From Bemisia tabaci (lineage: Eukaryota > Arthropoda > Insecta > Hemiptera > Aleyrodidae): a stretch of DNA of 64,000 nucleotides. The DNA lies in NCBI RefSeq assembly GCF_918797505.1, contig NC_092801.1, positions 27,186,477-27,250,476 on the forward strand, in the 5' to 3' direction. This document shows positions 21,341-33,567 of this stretch, one piece after another (position 1 is the stretch's first letter; each line of letters begins with the position of its first letter). The translations under genes were made by a program, and so were the position numbers. Below the pieces are notes generated by a model. The model saw nothing but the letters and a program-made list of their open reading frames with translations, was not told the origin of the DNA and ran no database searches.

Positions 21341-21467
21341 TATAAAACTTTGATTTCGCATTTTATTTTTCATATTGAGTCTTATGGAGGAGTAAAACTT
21401 CAAACCTCTTTTTCTCAGTTTCAGTTTGACGTGGGTTGGTTCCTTTCTGATAAACTCGGTCCAATTC
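21316..21467. repeat. Family L partial copy
   Basis: GTCTTATGGAGGAGTAAAAC, CTCTTTTTCTCAGTTTCAG and GATAAACTCGGTCCAATT match the right half of L at 9492. Confidence 0.7.
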
Positions 21468-21878
21468 TTCTCAATTATATTTTTCCTCGGGGAAATTCTG
21501 CTTTCCACCAAGTGGCAACCCCGGATCCCCAGGCTTCAGACTTTATTTATTTCACACACAGCGAAAACACGCCCGCTTTTTTTTTCCCTTTTTATCTCAG
21601 AGACTGCATTAATTTTGCCTACCGGCCTCCGGTCCCCCGGTAGGTGTCCCCCATCGACCCCCTCTCGACCCCCCTCCCCCACTCCTGGCGCCCAGAGCCT
21701 GGAGCGTCTCAGATTCGCGAGGCAACTAACGAGTAATTTGAATATCGATTAGTTTGACATCCCTGGACAATGGAGTCGCGTAAGAGAGTATCTCCCTTGT
21801 ATACGAGTCAGCTCTGCCGCCGATTTTCACTCAAATAACATGTGGAATATTATTTCTGCGGGATGGGGGCAAGGCGCC

Positions 21879-22118
21879 CAGGGTGTCTACAAGCCCGGAA
21901 TTCCCGGAAAGTCCAGAAATAGTACCGATTTTTTAAGGGGCGCCCGGAAGTACTGAATAAGTGCGAAAATTCCGCAAAAGCTCCGGATTTTTTTTCATTT
22001 TTTGGTCATTTTTGTCTCAGTTTGAGCGAGAAATTCAAATTTTTGAAATTTTTCGAATTTCGTCGAATGGAGGCACTGAAAAAGTTTTGACAAAAATTCA
22101 ATGAAATACTTGAGAATG
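21879..22118 (+). mobile_element. Family E element, right end missing
   Basis: CAGGGTGTCTACAAGCCCGG starts it, and it fades into unrelated sequence at about 22118. Confidence 0.7.
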
Positions 22119-22631
22119 TCGGGTTTCATATTGTGCGTAGCCGCTTTTTATTACCTTTTCGAAAGTATATGAAAGCTATTCTTAAAAATGATTACGAGTA
22201 AGCTAAGGTATCAGGGTAAATTTTTTTATTTAAATCAATTTCCAATTGTTTCTTTGCTCCAGTTTTTGATAATTTTGTCATTCCTTTGTTTCAGGTGAGT
22301 TTGAGTTGGATATTACTGTGCCGTGTTGCCAAGTTGTTGTCACAGTCGTGTCTCAAGCCTCCTCTACTTTGTGTATGTGTTCATTTTATAATGATTTTTA
22401 TTTTATTTTTCATTCCGTGCTCTGTATACGTGCAATTCTGATGAGAAAATAAGTTTAGGAATGCTCAAACAATGTGTATACCGTTAATGAGAACCTGAGA
22501 ATATCAGGAAATTCAATGTTGTCGGGAAAAATCAGGATAATCGGCCATGGATCAGGAAATTTTTAGTGCGTCAGGCAATCTCCAAAGAATTCTACAACCT
22601 TTGATTTTTTCGTCAACTTTTTTGATTGGTC

Positions 22632-22937
22632 AGGGTTGCCACAGTCAGGGAATACCGAGAAAACTGGGAAATGTCAGGGAATTCTGAAAAGTCAGAGAAA
22701 ATGCCGAAAATGTCAGGAAAAAATTGTCGGGCCACCTTCATATGTTGTCTAGAATGAATTCGACGTTTCGAACAACACATTTTGGTCAAAAACTATTTCA
22801 AATAATGTGTTATTGGCATATTGCATTTTTCTTCTCTTAGGAAATTTTACTCAAATGTGTCAAGGAAATCAGGGATATGTCCGGGAATTTTATTCTCTAA
22901 ATTTTTTAGCATTCGTGTGTGGTATATTCTTAGATCT
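22632..22937 (+). mobile_element. Family B element, right end missing
   Basis: AGGGTTGCCACAGTCAGGGA begins it, with repeated GTCAGGGA words and a CAAGGAAATCAGGGATATG-like tail. The right TIR seen at 26145 is missing next to the A element at 22938. Confidence 0.7.
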
Positions 22938-23190
22938 CTGCCGCGCTAAGGAAAAACGCCGTATGAACATTCGAGAGTTGCCAAATTTCCTTCGATAAAA
23001 TGTTTATTTTTTAGGAAAATTATGAATATTTTTCCGATAAATTTTCAAGAACTTGAGGTAAAATTGCGAGAAAAATTATCTGAAAAATTAGAAGAAAAAT
23101 ATTTACCAATTTTCCCGAAAATTCGAGATTTACCAAAGAAAATTTGGCAACGCCTAAAGGTTCATACGGCGTTCCTCCTTAGCACGGCAG
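22938..23190. mobile_element. Family A element, complete copy
   Basis: CTGCCGCGCTAAGGAAAAAC is mirrored by GTTCCTCCTTAGCACGGCAG. Arms of about 60 bp pair well (CGAGAGTTGCCAAATTTCC in the left arm against AATTTGGCAACGC in the right). It is a good reference copy for the family. Confidence 0.88.
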
Positions 23191-23221
23191 ACTCTGGTCC
23201 TGTGCATCCAGCACTGGGTGG

Positions 23222-23794
23222 CATGAAACGTAAGAGAGATATGAAAGATTGGAAATTTCAGTGGAATATTTCATGAAATTTCACGAGGTTGTGAAATATT
23301 TCATATTTTTCAGCGGCTAGAGTATGCAACCCGCACTCAAACACCCACAAATAGAAGATAGTCACAATTTTTACTTTTTACGAAACATGAAAAGAAGCTG
23401 GTATTTTTCAATATCTTTCAAAAATTTCTGAAATTTCATGAAATATTTCACGAAAAATTTCAAGATTTAATTTTTCATGAAATTATGCCACCCTGGTCGG
23501 GATACAACGGTACACCTCAAAACACGGTGCGATGTAGATTCTGGCAGGCGCAGTATAGGCAATTTGCAAATCAGAGCGTGTGCATAACGGTGTATCGCTT
23601 GCAGTATGTTTAGGATGTCGAAGGCGCTATTTATGTGATGCGAATGGGCGCGCTTTGTAATGCCATGATAATTCGAATTTCAAACTCGCAGTGTCAGCAC
23701 CGCATTGTCAGCTAGTACAAATGATTAGAGGTGTATGTTTTTTGCTGGAAACTCTGCAAGTGATTTGATAATGATAGAAATACATACTTTAGCT
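23222..23794 (+). repeat. Family O repeat, copy 2
   Basis: It aligns along its length to 3150-3715, including GTATAGGCAATTTGCAAATC and the AAACTCTGCAAGTGATTTG tail. Confidence 0.75.
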
Positions 23795-23890
23795 GGTATT
23801 TTTCAATATCTTTCAAAAATTTCTGAAATTTCATGAAATATTTCACGAAAAATGTCAGGATTTTATTTTTCCTGAAATTTTGCTACCCTG
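23795..23890 (+). repeat. Family O fragment, partial tandem copy
   Basis: GCTGGTATTTTTCAATATCT and TTTCATGAAATATTTCACG repeat the segment at about 23400-23490, followed by GAAATTTTGCTACCCTG. Confidence 0.7.
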
Positions 23891-24452
23891 ATCCAGCATC
23901 CACGGTCCCTTTTCCCCACGATTTTACTCCTCCGCTGACAACAGCGTATCCATCCGAGCGCAGTCTTAATCGATCCGATAGATCCGCACCTCATATTATA
24001 TCATCGTGACGTATTGTTGTCGACTAATGGCCGCTTTTTTTCTTGCCCCGTAACGACTCGGGACTCGGCGTGTTTGTTTATTTCTCATCTGCTGCCCTGA
24101 TGGGACCTCGTTGTTGCTTATTGTCAGTGCTCCGCGGTTTCCAGCCAGTGGATGTTCGCTTCACCACTTCCTCCCGCACAAGTCTTTCTTTTCGCGTTCT
24201 TCTCACCGGATCAACCCTGCCGGGGTACGTTGTGGAGATTAGTGGATATTCATCCGCGTCATTGTCGACCCAGTTCGTACCCCAATTCTGGTAAATTTTC
24301 AAGTTTAGTCGTGACGGTCCGCGAGAGAAGGGACTTCGATACCGCAAAGCTCAAAATTGAGGTATGTTAGAGGCTCCTGGGAACACAGTGTCACCAAAAT
24401 TTCTCAAAAAGCCTAACAATATAAAATTGAATTTTTTTTGAATCAGTGGGAA

Positions 24453-25756
24453 TGAAAAAACACCAACTTCGGTTCTCACATCTGAAGTACTTCGGATGAA
24501 ATAACTGAAGTTTCAGATGTCTGACTTGAACTTCGGCAGCTAGACCTTAAGTGTTCAGATGCTTAATCCGAAAACTTCAGAGATCCATATGACCTAAACT
24601 TTGGGTTCCACGCACGAAGTTTTTTTCTCCGTGTATATGGGCAAAAAGTCAATTTGGCCCCTAAAAAATCTTCTAAAAATCGAGCTTGATGGGCTACACG
24701 GCTTCTGAAACTCAAACGTGAGTTTCGAACACTGCTCAAAACTTAGCTTACCATTGGCTCTCTATTTTCGTAATAACTTCGAAATCAGCTGCGGTCAGTG
24801 AAACAAACAAGGAGCCAGTCCCGATTAAATATATGTTCTCGCACGGCGTTTATCTCTGTTTCAAAAACGTCGTGATTCGCGGGTAAATTAAGTGACGGAC
24901 TCGAAGGACCTTGACGTTGTGACTGACTGGGGCACGACTTAGGGGGCACGGAAAACGGTGGCAGCAACCAAAACGCAGGTACCGGCAATCGCAACCGCAC
25001 TTATTTCGTCATCCGTAATTGAGATCCGTGCGCCGCACACGAAGAAAAAAAACTCGTGCGTGGGACCCGAAGTTTAGGTCATATGGATCTCTGAAGTTTT
25101 CAGATTGAGCATCTGAACACTTTAGGTCTAGCTGCCGAAGTACGGATCGTACATCTGAAGTACTTCGGTTCTCACATCTGAAGTACTTCGGTTCCCACAT
25201 CCGAAGTACTTTGGTTCTCACATCTGAAGTACTTCAGATGTAAGAACTGAAGTTTCAGATGTACGATCCGTACTTCGGCAGCGAGACCTAAAGTGTTCAG
25301 ATGCTCAATCTGAAAACTTCAGAGATCCATATGACCTAAACTTCGGGTCCCACGCACGAGTTTTTTTTCTCCGTGCACAGTGCGGCCCTCAGTACACGGA
25401 GAAAAAAACTTCGTGCGTGGGACCCGAAGTTTAGGTCACATGGATCTCTGAAGTTTTCGGATTGAGCATCCGAATACTTTAGGTCCAGCTGCTGAGGTTT
25501 GGATCACACATCTGAAACTTCAGTTCTTACATCTGAAGTACTTCGGTTTTCACATCCGAACAACTTCGGTTCTCACATCCGAGAAACTTCGGTTCTCACA
25601 TCTGAAGTACTTAAGATGTATGAACTGGAGTTTCAGATGTGTGATCCGAACCTCGACAGCTAGACCTTAAAATGTTCAGCTGCTCAATCCGAAAACTTCA
25701 GAGATCCATATGACCTAAACTTCGGGTCCCTCGCACGAGGTTTTTTTCTCCGTGTA
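24453..25756. repeat. Family N: cluster of three palindromic elements
   Basis: Segments 24453-24635, 25036-25377 and 25394-25756 are built from CATCTGAAGTACTTCGGTTC, GAGATCCATATGACCTAAAC and GGGTCCCACGCACGAG, with ACACGGAGAAAAAAACT-type ends. The second and third are complete and palindromic; the first keeps only the right half. The 400 bp between the first two hold no recognised feature. Confidence 0.8.
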
Positions 25757-25847
25757 GACAAAAATAAAAAAATTCCCAACTCGACATCTGAATATTTTTG
25801 TTTTGGAGTTTGTCATCTTAAAATATTTCTGACTCGCACTGATGGTC

Positions 25848-26145
25848 AGAGTTGCCACAGACAGGGAAAACCAGCAAATGTCAGAGAATTTTGAAAAGTT
25901 AGGGGAAACCGGGAAATGTCAGGCAAAATGACGAACATGTCAGGGAAAATTTGTTAAATCTTCTTCATTTGCTTTCTAGAATGGGTTTGAGGTTTCGAAC
26001 TACAAGTTTTGCCTGAAAACTATCTTCAATTATGTCTTCTTAACCATTTGCCATATCTTCAATTGTCAGGGAATTTTACCAAAATGTGTCAGGCAAATCA
26101 GGGAAATGTCAGGGAATTTCATTTTCCAAATTCTGTGGCAACCCT
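25848..26145. mobile_element. Family B element, complete copy
   Basis: AGAGTTGCCACAGACAGGGA at the left is mirrored by TTCTGTGGCAACCCT at the right. Inside are GTCAGGGAA-type words and CATATCTTCAATTGTCAGGG, the intact form of the site occupied by U at 34982. It is 298 bp. Confidence 0.85.
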
Positions 26146-27046
26146 AGATGGTTCATTTTCAAATTTTTCGCTCGAAACTACTTCAAATTTGGATAGAAAG
26201 TGGGCGGGAAATGGGTCGAGAATTACTGGTCTATGAGAAATACACGGGAAAAAGACGTCAACTTCAAATGAAGATTTCTCGCTTGAAACGCAAAATGCTC
26301 CGGGTGGTTGACATTTTCTTAATCCTCAAATATCCAACTTCAATTCTACCAAAAAGATCTTGCGACTTTCGTTGACTGTCAGAGGTATTTGAAGTTAAAG
26401 TTTGGGAGTTTCACGTTGCTTTTACATTGTTAACATAGGGCTAATTCGAGGTTGCCAACTTCAAATGAACTTTTCTCGAAAAATCGCAAAAAATCCTGAG
26501 ATATAACGTTTTTTTATTCCTCGAGTGTTTTATTCTCATAGTGCCCAAGGGGTTTCGTATGTCATTATGCTACTGTCTTCAATATTTAAAGTTGAGTGTC
26601 TTTTTCCGATTTTTGTCCGCATCGTCCATAAGTATGTCGCACTGTGCGCCGCCTCTCCGTGTCGATGGGTCAGCAAAATATATGCGCGGAAAGTATCAAT
26701 ATTTTTCAAAATCGGAGACTTATCACAGGTACACTTACATCAAAATGACGAGAAAAATCAATGTTTCGTGAAATTTATTGATTTTTCTACTTGAAAATGC
26801 TGACAGTGGCGTTATTCGACTGAAAATTAAAAATGTTATATTCTGACGAGCAGAAACCACTGTTGCTGGCTCATTTGGTCCGTGTTAAACAGAAAAGAAC
26901 CGAGTTCACAACCAAATATCGAAAGTCAATTATGCATGTACGCCTCGCCACTAATTTTTACGTACAACTAACTTGGCAACAGTGCGCGAGTACTCAGCTT
27001 CCAGCTTCCACGATCGTCGTTCGCCGTTTGGTCAAGCGCGGTTCCT
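26146..27046. other. Unassigned stretch
   Basis: Short ORFs (26525-26794 and 26833-27135) show no family resemblance. No repeat copies noted. Confidence 0.4.
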
Positions 27047-27856
27047 GGGCCCAAGCTGAAGAAAAAAGCCGCATGAGCCATCAGACGTTGCCGAATTTCC
27101 TCTTAAAAATCACGAATTTTCGGGGAGATTTGTAATCGTTCTTCTTCGGGTTTTATAGAGAATTTCGCTCGTCATTTGATCTTAAGTGTCTGAAAATTTC
27201 CAGGAAATGTATTCTTGAATTTTTTCAAAAATAAATACTTTCAGATCTCTTGATAGCAACGACTGTTAAAAAAAAAACTTTTAAAAAAACTCTTAAATTT
27301 CTAAAAGGCAACTCTTGAAAAAAACTGTCAAAATGTTTATATTAGGAAACTTTTTTTTGGTATTTTTAAAGTCAAATTAACGAGTGGTCAAAAAAACTCT
27401 GAAAATATCACTGAAGTTTTATAATATTTTTTCAAACATTTTCAGTGCTGAAAAACTACAGTTGATATTTTAAGAGTTTTTTTAACACTTTTTTACTGAA
27501 ATTTCACCGCTCGTTAATTTAACTTTAAAAATACTCAAAAAAGAGTTTCCTATTACGGACATTTTAACAGTTTTTTTTCAAGAGTTGTCCTTTACAAATT
27601 CAAAAGTTTTTTTTTTTAATAATCGTTGCTAACCAGAGATCTGAAAGTATTTATTTTTGAAAAAAGTCAACACAATTGTCACAAAAGTCAGTCAGTTTTC
27701 AACGCTTTTTTCCTTAAATTTTACTTCTTGCAAATCTTACTTTAAAAAAAAGTCAAAAAGGGTTTCCTCACATGAACATTTTAACAAGTTTTTGAAATTT
27801 TTTTTGAAAATTTGGCAACATTTTAATGCTCATGTGGCGTTTTTTCTGAGCACGGG
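27047..27856. mobile_element. Decayed family A element with inverted-repeat insertion
   Basis: AAAAAAGCCGCATGAGCCAT at the left and GCTCATGTGGCGTTTTTTCT at the right are A-like termini. The middle at 27245-27655 is an imperfect palindrome: ATACTTTCAGATCTCTTGAT is mirrored by AACCAGAGATCTGAAAGTAT, with long A and T runs. Confidence 0.65.
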
Positions 27857-28065
27857 AGCAGCGTGTGTGACTGACTGCCCGCTGCTCCTCTATGTATACC
27901 ATTGTATACCCCCAAAAAGCGTATACCGCGCTGCGCCTTTGTCCCCCGTGTTTTTGTCCAGGTAATTACCTCAATTGTCCTACCAGGCTATCAGGCGCCG
28001 GTGAGCTATCCGACATAGAATGGTAACACCGATTTCGTGGTGCAATCGGAGCCTCATACACACTC

Positions 28066-28309
28066 CGCCGCACAATGGATTGAGTCAATAGGAGACGTCG
28101 GACAAAATTTGGAAACTTCAAACGCTTATAACTCCGGTTATACAAAATTTTGAGGTTCAGAAAGTGGCTTCATTGGTTTCCTCGTAAAATTTACCCTATG
28201 AAGCAGCCCTTGAAATTTGAAATGTGACGAAATAAACATCAAAATTTGCAGTTTTAGTCAAAAATTCCATGTTCCACCTCTTCAACTGACTCGATCTACT
28301 GTGCGCCGC
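28066..28309. mobile_element. Family H element, complete copy
   Basis: CCGCACAATGGATTGAGTCA is mirrored by TGACTCGATCTACTGTGCGC. It contains ACATCAAAATTTGCAGTTTT and GGACAAAATTTGGAAACTTC. Uninterrupted. Confidence 0.8.
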
Positions 28310-28611
28310 CTTGATTTCGGCACCCTATTCGATTCCATCCCATTCTGAGTTTTAATTTTCTCGGTTTTAGGAAATTAGACCCGTCGTATTATCAATGTGG
28401 TTTCTTACCTTGAAATCAGGCTAATAAATAATGCCACCAATGTGTATGAGTACCTTCTGAAATGTCCTTGGATTCGCTATTGAATACGGAAAAAGAGACA
28501 ACTTATTAATAAACGAATTGCAAAAAAATTGAATTTGGTTCAACGACAGCGGAAGCGGCTCATTTTGACGTGGTCTAATCGAAATACGCCCTTACGTCAG
28601 AGGAGCGGCGA

Positions 28612-29110
28612 TATCAGGGATTTTTTTTTGTGTTAGGGAAATCAGGGAAAACGTCAGGTAATCCGCAAATATTCGGCATGTCAGGGAGTTTTATTTTTCA
28701 AGCAATTTTCAAGCAATATATCATAAATTTTGCTATATTTATTACATTGTAACCCTAAAACATGAACACATTTTTACTTTCCTCCAATCAGTTCAACCAC
28801 GTCGAAATATCGGGAATAATTTTCCTTTTTTTCAGGGAATTATTTATTCCGTCTGTCAGGGAATTTTAAATTTTCCTCCGATTTTTGGCCGTTTTTATCA
28901 GGGAAATTCGGGGAAATGTCAGGGAATTGTATTTTTGAAAAGTGCTAGACACCCTGGTGTTTCAAAGACAAAATAAATTATGTCAGGAAGTCTGTAACGT
29001 AGCAAATGGAGACACGTGCTCCATTTTAAATTTCAAATTTTCCTCCGATTTTTGGCCGTTTTTGTCAGGGAAATTGTATTTTTGAAAATTGCTAGACACC
29101 CTGGCGGCAC
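28612..29110. repeat. Family B-like TCAGGGAA repeats with internal duplication
   Basis: TCAGGGAAAACGTCAGGTAA and other such words lack clear TIRs. CTCCGATTTTTGGCCGTTTT through GCTAGACACCCTGG occurs twice (about 28875-28955 and 29040-29105). Confidence 0.6.
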
Positions 29111-29576
29111 CAGAAATACGAAGAACCTCGAAAATCGTGCGGGAAACTCATTGCATAGCGGAGCCCGAAAATACGTGTGACCTCGTATTTGGATAATTGC
29201 GTTACTGACCTCTTGCGGTTCACCGCGTAGGCCGATTTTAATGAATCCTTCCCGTGCCGTCGGCTGTCGCGCGATCCAAGTGCGGGACCAGTGCTAACTA
29301 CGCATCTTTTCCAGCGTAATTTGTAATTCGTGTCTTCCCATTAGCTTCGTGAAAGGAGGCATAATGCCAGACGCAGATAAAATCGCGCTCACTCGTTAAA
29401 ACCAGACAGGAAACGCGTCTGTTGGCCGCAGTTTTGCTAGCGCAAGTTCCACAATTGTCCGTTTCCTTCTTCGTTACTCCTTACTCCACTGACACATGTT
29501 GACGGAGACAAATAAAGGTCCAGAGCCACCTTCTTCCAAAGAGTATTCGGACTAAATTCCTTATTTCAAGATATTA

Positions 29577-29809
29577 CACTGGAAAAAAAAAAAAAAACAC
29601 ATTGGATCTAGAGTCCAGACTCTTGAAAACATTGACAAGAAAAAGGACTCTTGATTCAATCAGATTTAAGCTTAAATCAAAAGGAAATCCGCTCAAATTA
29701 AGAGGCTGGGTTCTTGATTTAAGCTTAAATCTGATTGAATCAGGAGTATTTTTTCTTGTCTATGTTTTAAGAGTTTGGACTGTAGATCCAACGTGATTTT
29801 TTTCCAGTG
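29577..29809. mobile_element. Family C hairpin MITE, copy 2
   Basis: CACTGGAAAAAAAAAAAAAA then ACACATTGGATCTAGAGTCC, mirrored at the right, with CCAGTG at the end and TA on both flanks. Confidence 0.85.
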
Positions 29810-30017
29810 TATTGCGCAAATTTTCTACGATCCTGCGGAATTTTTTTCATAAAAAATAATCGAATCTTATCGCCCATGCAGAAAAAATCCTAATGCACGG
29901 AAGCGAGTTTCATGAAATATATTTCGGTCGATTTGTAATTCCGGAAATTCCGCGAAAAGATCCGGAATTGTTCGCTCCGTGCCATGCTTGTGTTTTCGAC
30001 GCAACCTGGAAAGAATT

Positions 30018-30238
30018 ACTGGAAAGAAAACACATTGGATCTAGAGTCCAGATTTTTAAAAACATCGACAAGAAAAAGTACTCTTGATTCAATCAGATTT
30101 AAGCTTAAATCAAGAACCCAGCCTCTTAATTTGAGCGGATTTCCTTTTGATTTAAGCTTAAATCTGATGAATCAAGAATATTTTTTGATAATGTTTTCAA
30201 GAGTCTGGACTCTAGATTCAATGTGTTTTTTTTCCAGT
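30018..30238. mobile_element. Family C hairpin MITE, copy 3
   Basis: ACTGGAAAGAAAACACATTG, then TCTAGAGTCCAGA, mirrored by TCTGGACTCTAGATTCAATG and TTTCCAGT. Confidence 0.85.
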
Positions 30239-30546
30239 GATGCATTTTTTGCGCATTGCATGATTCTTGTAGTATGTGCCCTCTTGCGCGTGCGTAAATT
30301 TCGAAATTTTTCGATTTTCGTCGCATATAAGGATGCCAAAAAAGTACTTAATATTTCCGTCGAGAAGGTTTTCAAGTTTTTGAAGAAGGACTGTCGTTTT
30401 GCCAGCCAGTTTCAGTATACGCCCTGTTCTATTCAGATTTTGGAAGTGTGACTGAGATTAATCCATAAGAGCTCGCGAAGCGGCCCTTGCAGGGCATTTG
30501 CCCAATGCACAAGAAGAAAACTCCGGCCGTGGAAGCCGCACTTACG

Positions 30547-30692
30547 GGCTATACAGACATACTGTTCGCGTTGTGGGCTTAGAGACCAAATGTTCCGGGC
30601 GTAGCAACCGGAGCAATCAAAGCTCCGGATCCAGCACTCAGAAATTTCGTCCTCTGAGCCCGGAACGGACTGTATGTCTATATAGCCCGGAA
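30547..30692. mobile_element. ~145-bp inverted-repeat element
   Basis: CGGGCTATACAGACATACTG near the left is mirrored by CTGTATGTCTATATAGCCCG near the right, with a GC-rich centre (CCGGAGCAATCAAAGCTCCG). Only one copy is seen. Confidence 0.6.
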
Positions 30693-31229
30693 ATTTTTTT
30701 TCGAAGTGGGGCTAGGTCACACAGCGACCAGGGTGCGTAACTTCTAGTCTCTTCCTATTTTTTTTTCATCGAAATATTAGAAAAACATTAAAGAATTGAA
30801 GTGGAACAAGAATTTTTCACGCATTCCCGAAAGTTCAAAGCGTGATTCCTCAAGTTTACGCCGATGTCTCACGATTTGCATTTTGGATGCGTCCCAAAGC
30901 TCCGATTTTCCCCTCTCCTCTCCCTCAGCCTCAGCTTCTTCTCCGGCCCTCCCAAATCCGCAGACAATGCGTTCGGCTCACATTAGAGCACGCTTGGGCT
31001 TGGGTGTGTTGCAAGATAAGTATTCGGAAACAATTCAAATCCTCCCATAATCTGCCCACAGCCAACGCAGCGCCGAGAAGAAAAATCACTCTCGCGTCGA
31101 GATACAATGGTGCTCTATTCTGCCGTGCTAAGGAAAAACGCCGTATGAGCCTTCAGAAGTTGCCATATTTCCTTCAATAATAAGAGAATCCAAGGAAAAA
31201 ATTCTGAATATTTTTCAGGCAATTTTTTT

Positions 31230-31528
31230 CACAATGGAGAATTGGTACACAAAAATTGTATTGCTTCATCTGAGAGTGCCTAATAAGCTGAGTTCGCAGT
31301 ACTTTTATAATTTTTTCTGACATGGGAATTGGAGAGAAATAGATTTAAAAGTGAGAAAATATGCCGCCTTATGACGTCATCTGGCGGCATTTTCCATTTA
31401 AACACATGTATATTTTATCAGATTAGGTTATTTTGTTATATTTTCTCCAATAATTGTTCAATTTCGAAACCAAGGATATCCTCGCATTCAGTTTTCCTAG
31501 CAGTATCATTTTAAAGATAAAATTCACA
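31230..31528 (+). mobile_element. Element T, copy 1, with a TGACGTCA core
   Basis: It matches 55398-55693 in reverse orientation over nearly 300 bp: GTGAGAAAATATGCCGCCTT, AGGTTATTTTGTTATATTTT and CTCCAATAATTGTTCAATTT all have counterparts. The centre GCCGCCTTATGACGTCATCT and the following GGCGGC form an imperfect palindrome. Confidence 0.75.
31372..31379. promoter_or_regulatory. TGACGTCA (CRE-type) octamer in element T
   Basis: A perfect CREB/ATF consensus palindrome, also kept in the other T copy. No gene is adjacent here, so binding is possible but a role is unsupported. Confidence 0.3.
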
Positions 31529-31681
31529 AAAGTTCAGACACCTGCAAATTCTCCATTTAATCTAAATTATCTGAAAATTTCAAGGAAAATCATGCGCAAC
31601 TTTACTCAAGAACAAATATTTTGTCGGGAGAAATTCGGCAACAGCAGAATGCTCATACGGTGTTTTTCCTTAGCACGGCAG

Positions 31682-32072
31682 TATTCTGAAACACACCTCC
31701 CCGTTACGTGTTTATTGTTTTGTTTTCCGACACGCGAAAACAGAAAAGCTCTCGATTTTGCACAAATTGCAGGTTGCGGAAATTCTGCGCGAACAGTCTG
31801 TTAACTTAACCCGCCGTCGTGACGTCGTGACGCGGACACCTGCGACAACGTGACCTGCGCGAGGAAGATTCGTCGATTTTTATTTACCTTTATTTCTTAT
31901 TTTATTTTATTTAATCCGCGTGCTGAACGACGTATAAACGTGGAAAATTTTGTTTATTTTCTTCCCGCCGAAATGCGATGTTCACAGCCAAGTGTCTAGG
32001 TAAGAATTGGGAACCTGAAGTTTCTGTTATCCCGGAAATTTCCATTATCATTCTAACAATAAGTCAAGGGGT
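31682..32072. other. Unassigned stretch
   Basis: It includes GACGTCGTGACGCGG near 31822 and AT-rich sequence. No gene recognised. Confidence 0.4.
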
Positions 32073-32258
32073 CGTTAAGTGGATCGAGTCAATCAGAGAA
32101 GTCGGGCATACAGTTTTTAACTATAACTGCAAATTTTGATTTTTAATTCGTCATATTTTCAATTTTAAGGTATGCATAAAATGAAAATTTCATTAGGAGA
32201 CAATGAATCCAATGTTAAAACCTCGCAATTTTATTCGAACGGAGTTAAAAAAATTAAC
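32073..32258 (-). repeat. Family H partial copy
   Basis: AGTGGATCGAGTCAATCAGA and CTGCAAATTTTGATTTTTAA match H at 47204. It is cut at its right end by family G. Confidence 0.65.
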
Positions 32259-33515
32259 GGACCATCAGACAAGGTACAAAATTAAGCGTTCTGATACATG
32301 TTTCTTCACCAAAATTTCACGTAGAACACAATACGCGTAAAGAAAATTACTGAAATTAACTCCCAGCCAAGATATGTAATATTTCTTGACGCGTGAATTC
32401 AAACCTCTCGCTCATGAAAATTCAATGGTCTGCGTGAGTCAAATCGCACACTAAATGTTACCTTGGCAGTCTCTGCAATACAAAAACAAGCGGGAAAGCT
32501 CTAATACGTTGGTATTAGAGAAGCGCTCAGCATTGAGGGTCTGCCTGAAGTGAAGAAATATTCAACTTTTAAACCAATATATATTTACTTTATTTCAGAA
32601 TTTTTATTAAAAACTAAATTACAGAAACCAAATTAAAGCTTTCTTAAATAGAATTTTTTTTTTTCTTAAAATTTGAAAATTCAAATCTATAAGTTTTCGC
32701 GCTTTTTTCGAAGAATGCCGTGGTTGGAGCTTCCTATAGTCATACTACTCGACATCAGCTGATAGCAAACAAAGGTTACCAAGGAAACCGTAAACGCGTA
32801 ACAACTACCTACCGTCGCCAGAGCCAAAGACAAATAAGTCAAAGACACATAACCTAGATGTAAGCGAATTCTACTAAGGTCTCCGAATAAAGTTATCACC
32901 GGTGGAAAAGTTTTCGGAAATCAGAACGCGCATCTTGAACTTTCGAAAGTAATTATAGAATAACTATAAACCGCATAGCGAAGAGAGTTTTAGGACTGTT
33001 ATTTATTTCTCACGCTAATTTGCATTTAATCGTATTCACAGAGCTATTATGAGGTAATCAAAAAATAAATTTTCCTAAATGACGTTCCGTGCATCGATGA
33101 GTTGGTGCGCCATTTGACCGCTTGAGCGCCCTACTATACTAGAGCTCTAGTGGCAAATCGAAATCAAAAAGCGCCGCCTATCGGCTGAGCGCTTAATATA
33201 GTAGCCTCAATCATGACGCTTTAGCTCAGCTACAGCAAATTGTTTACACTTTGAACGATGAAGGTTGGGAAAGGAACAGTGCTCGATTGAGAAGCCTGCC
33301 GAGACCGTTGTAAGTCGCGATTTGACTCACGTAAAGTATAGAGTGTCTTGTGACCGGGCAATTCAAATTTCCTACAACCAATGTAAAATTAAAACGTTAA
33401 TATCTTAGGTAGGAGTTGATTTCAGTAATTTTTGATGCAAGAATCGTGTTCTACATGATATTCTGGTTAAAATACTTGTGTCAGAAAGCTTATATTCGAA
33501 CCTTGTCTGGTGGTC
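32259..33515. mobile_element. Family G element, copy 2, with a 720-bp insertion
   Basis: GGACCATCAGACAAGGTACA is mirrored by ACCTTGTCTGGTGGTCC. Comparison with the uninterrupted copy at 14159 places an extra segment between TCTCTGCAATACAAAAA (to about 32485) and CCTCAATCATGACGC (from about 33206). The insert has weak ends (TACGTTGGTATTAGAG, TTAATATAGTAG) and a family M fragment near 32970. Confidence 0.7.
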
Positions 33516-33567
33516 CATTACAAGCAATCAGTAAAAAAATTAAGACATTTCCCGAGACATTTCCGAC

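Larger units (their letters stand above)
31120..31681. mobile_element. Family A element interrupted by element T
   Basis: CTGCCGTGCTAAGGAAAAAC is mirrored by GTTTTTCCTTAGCACGGCAG. TATT borders both ends (left TCTATT, right TATTCTG), a possible target duplication. The guest occupies about 300 bp. Confidence 0.82.

Noticed and set aside
30496..30740. Short ORF with Ser/Arg-rich product
   Set aside because: It coincides with the inverted-repeat element at 30547-30692.
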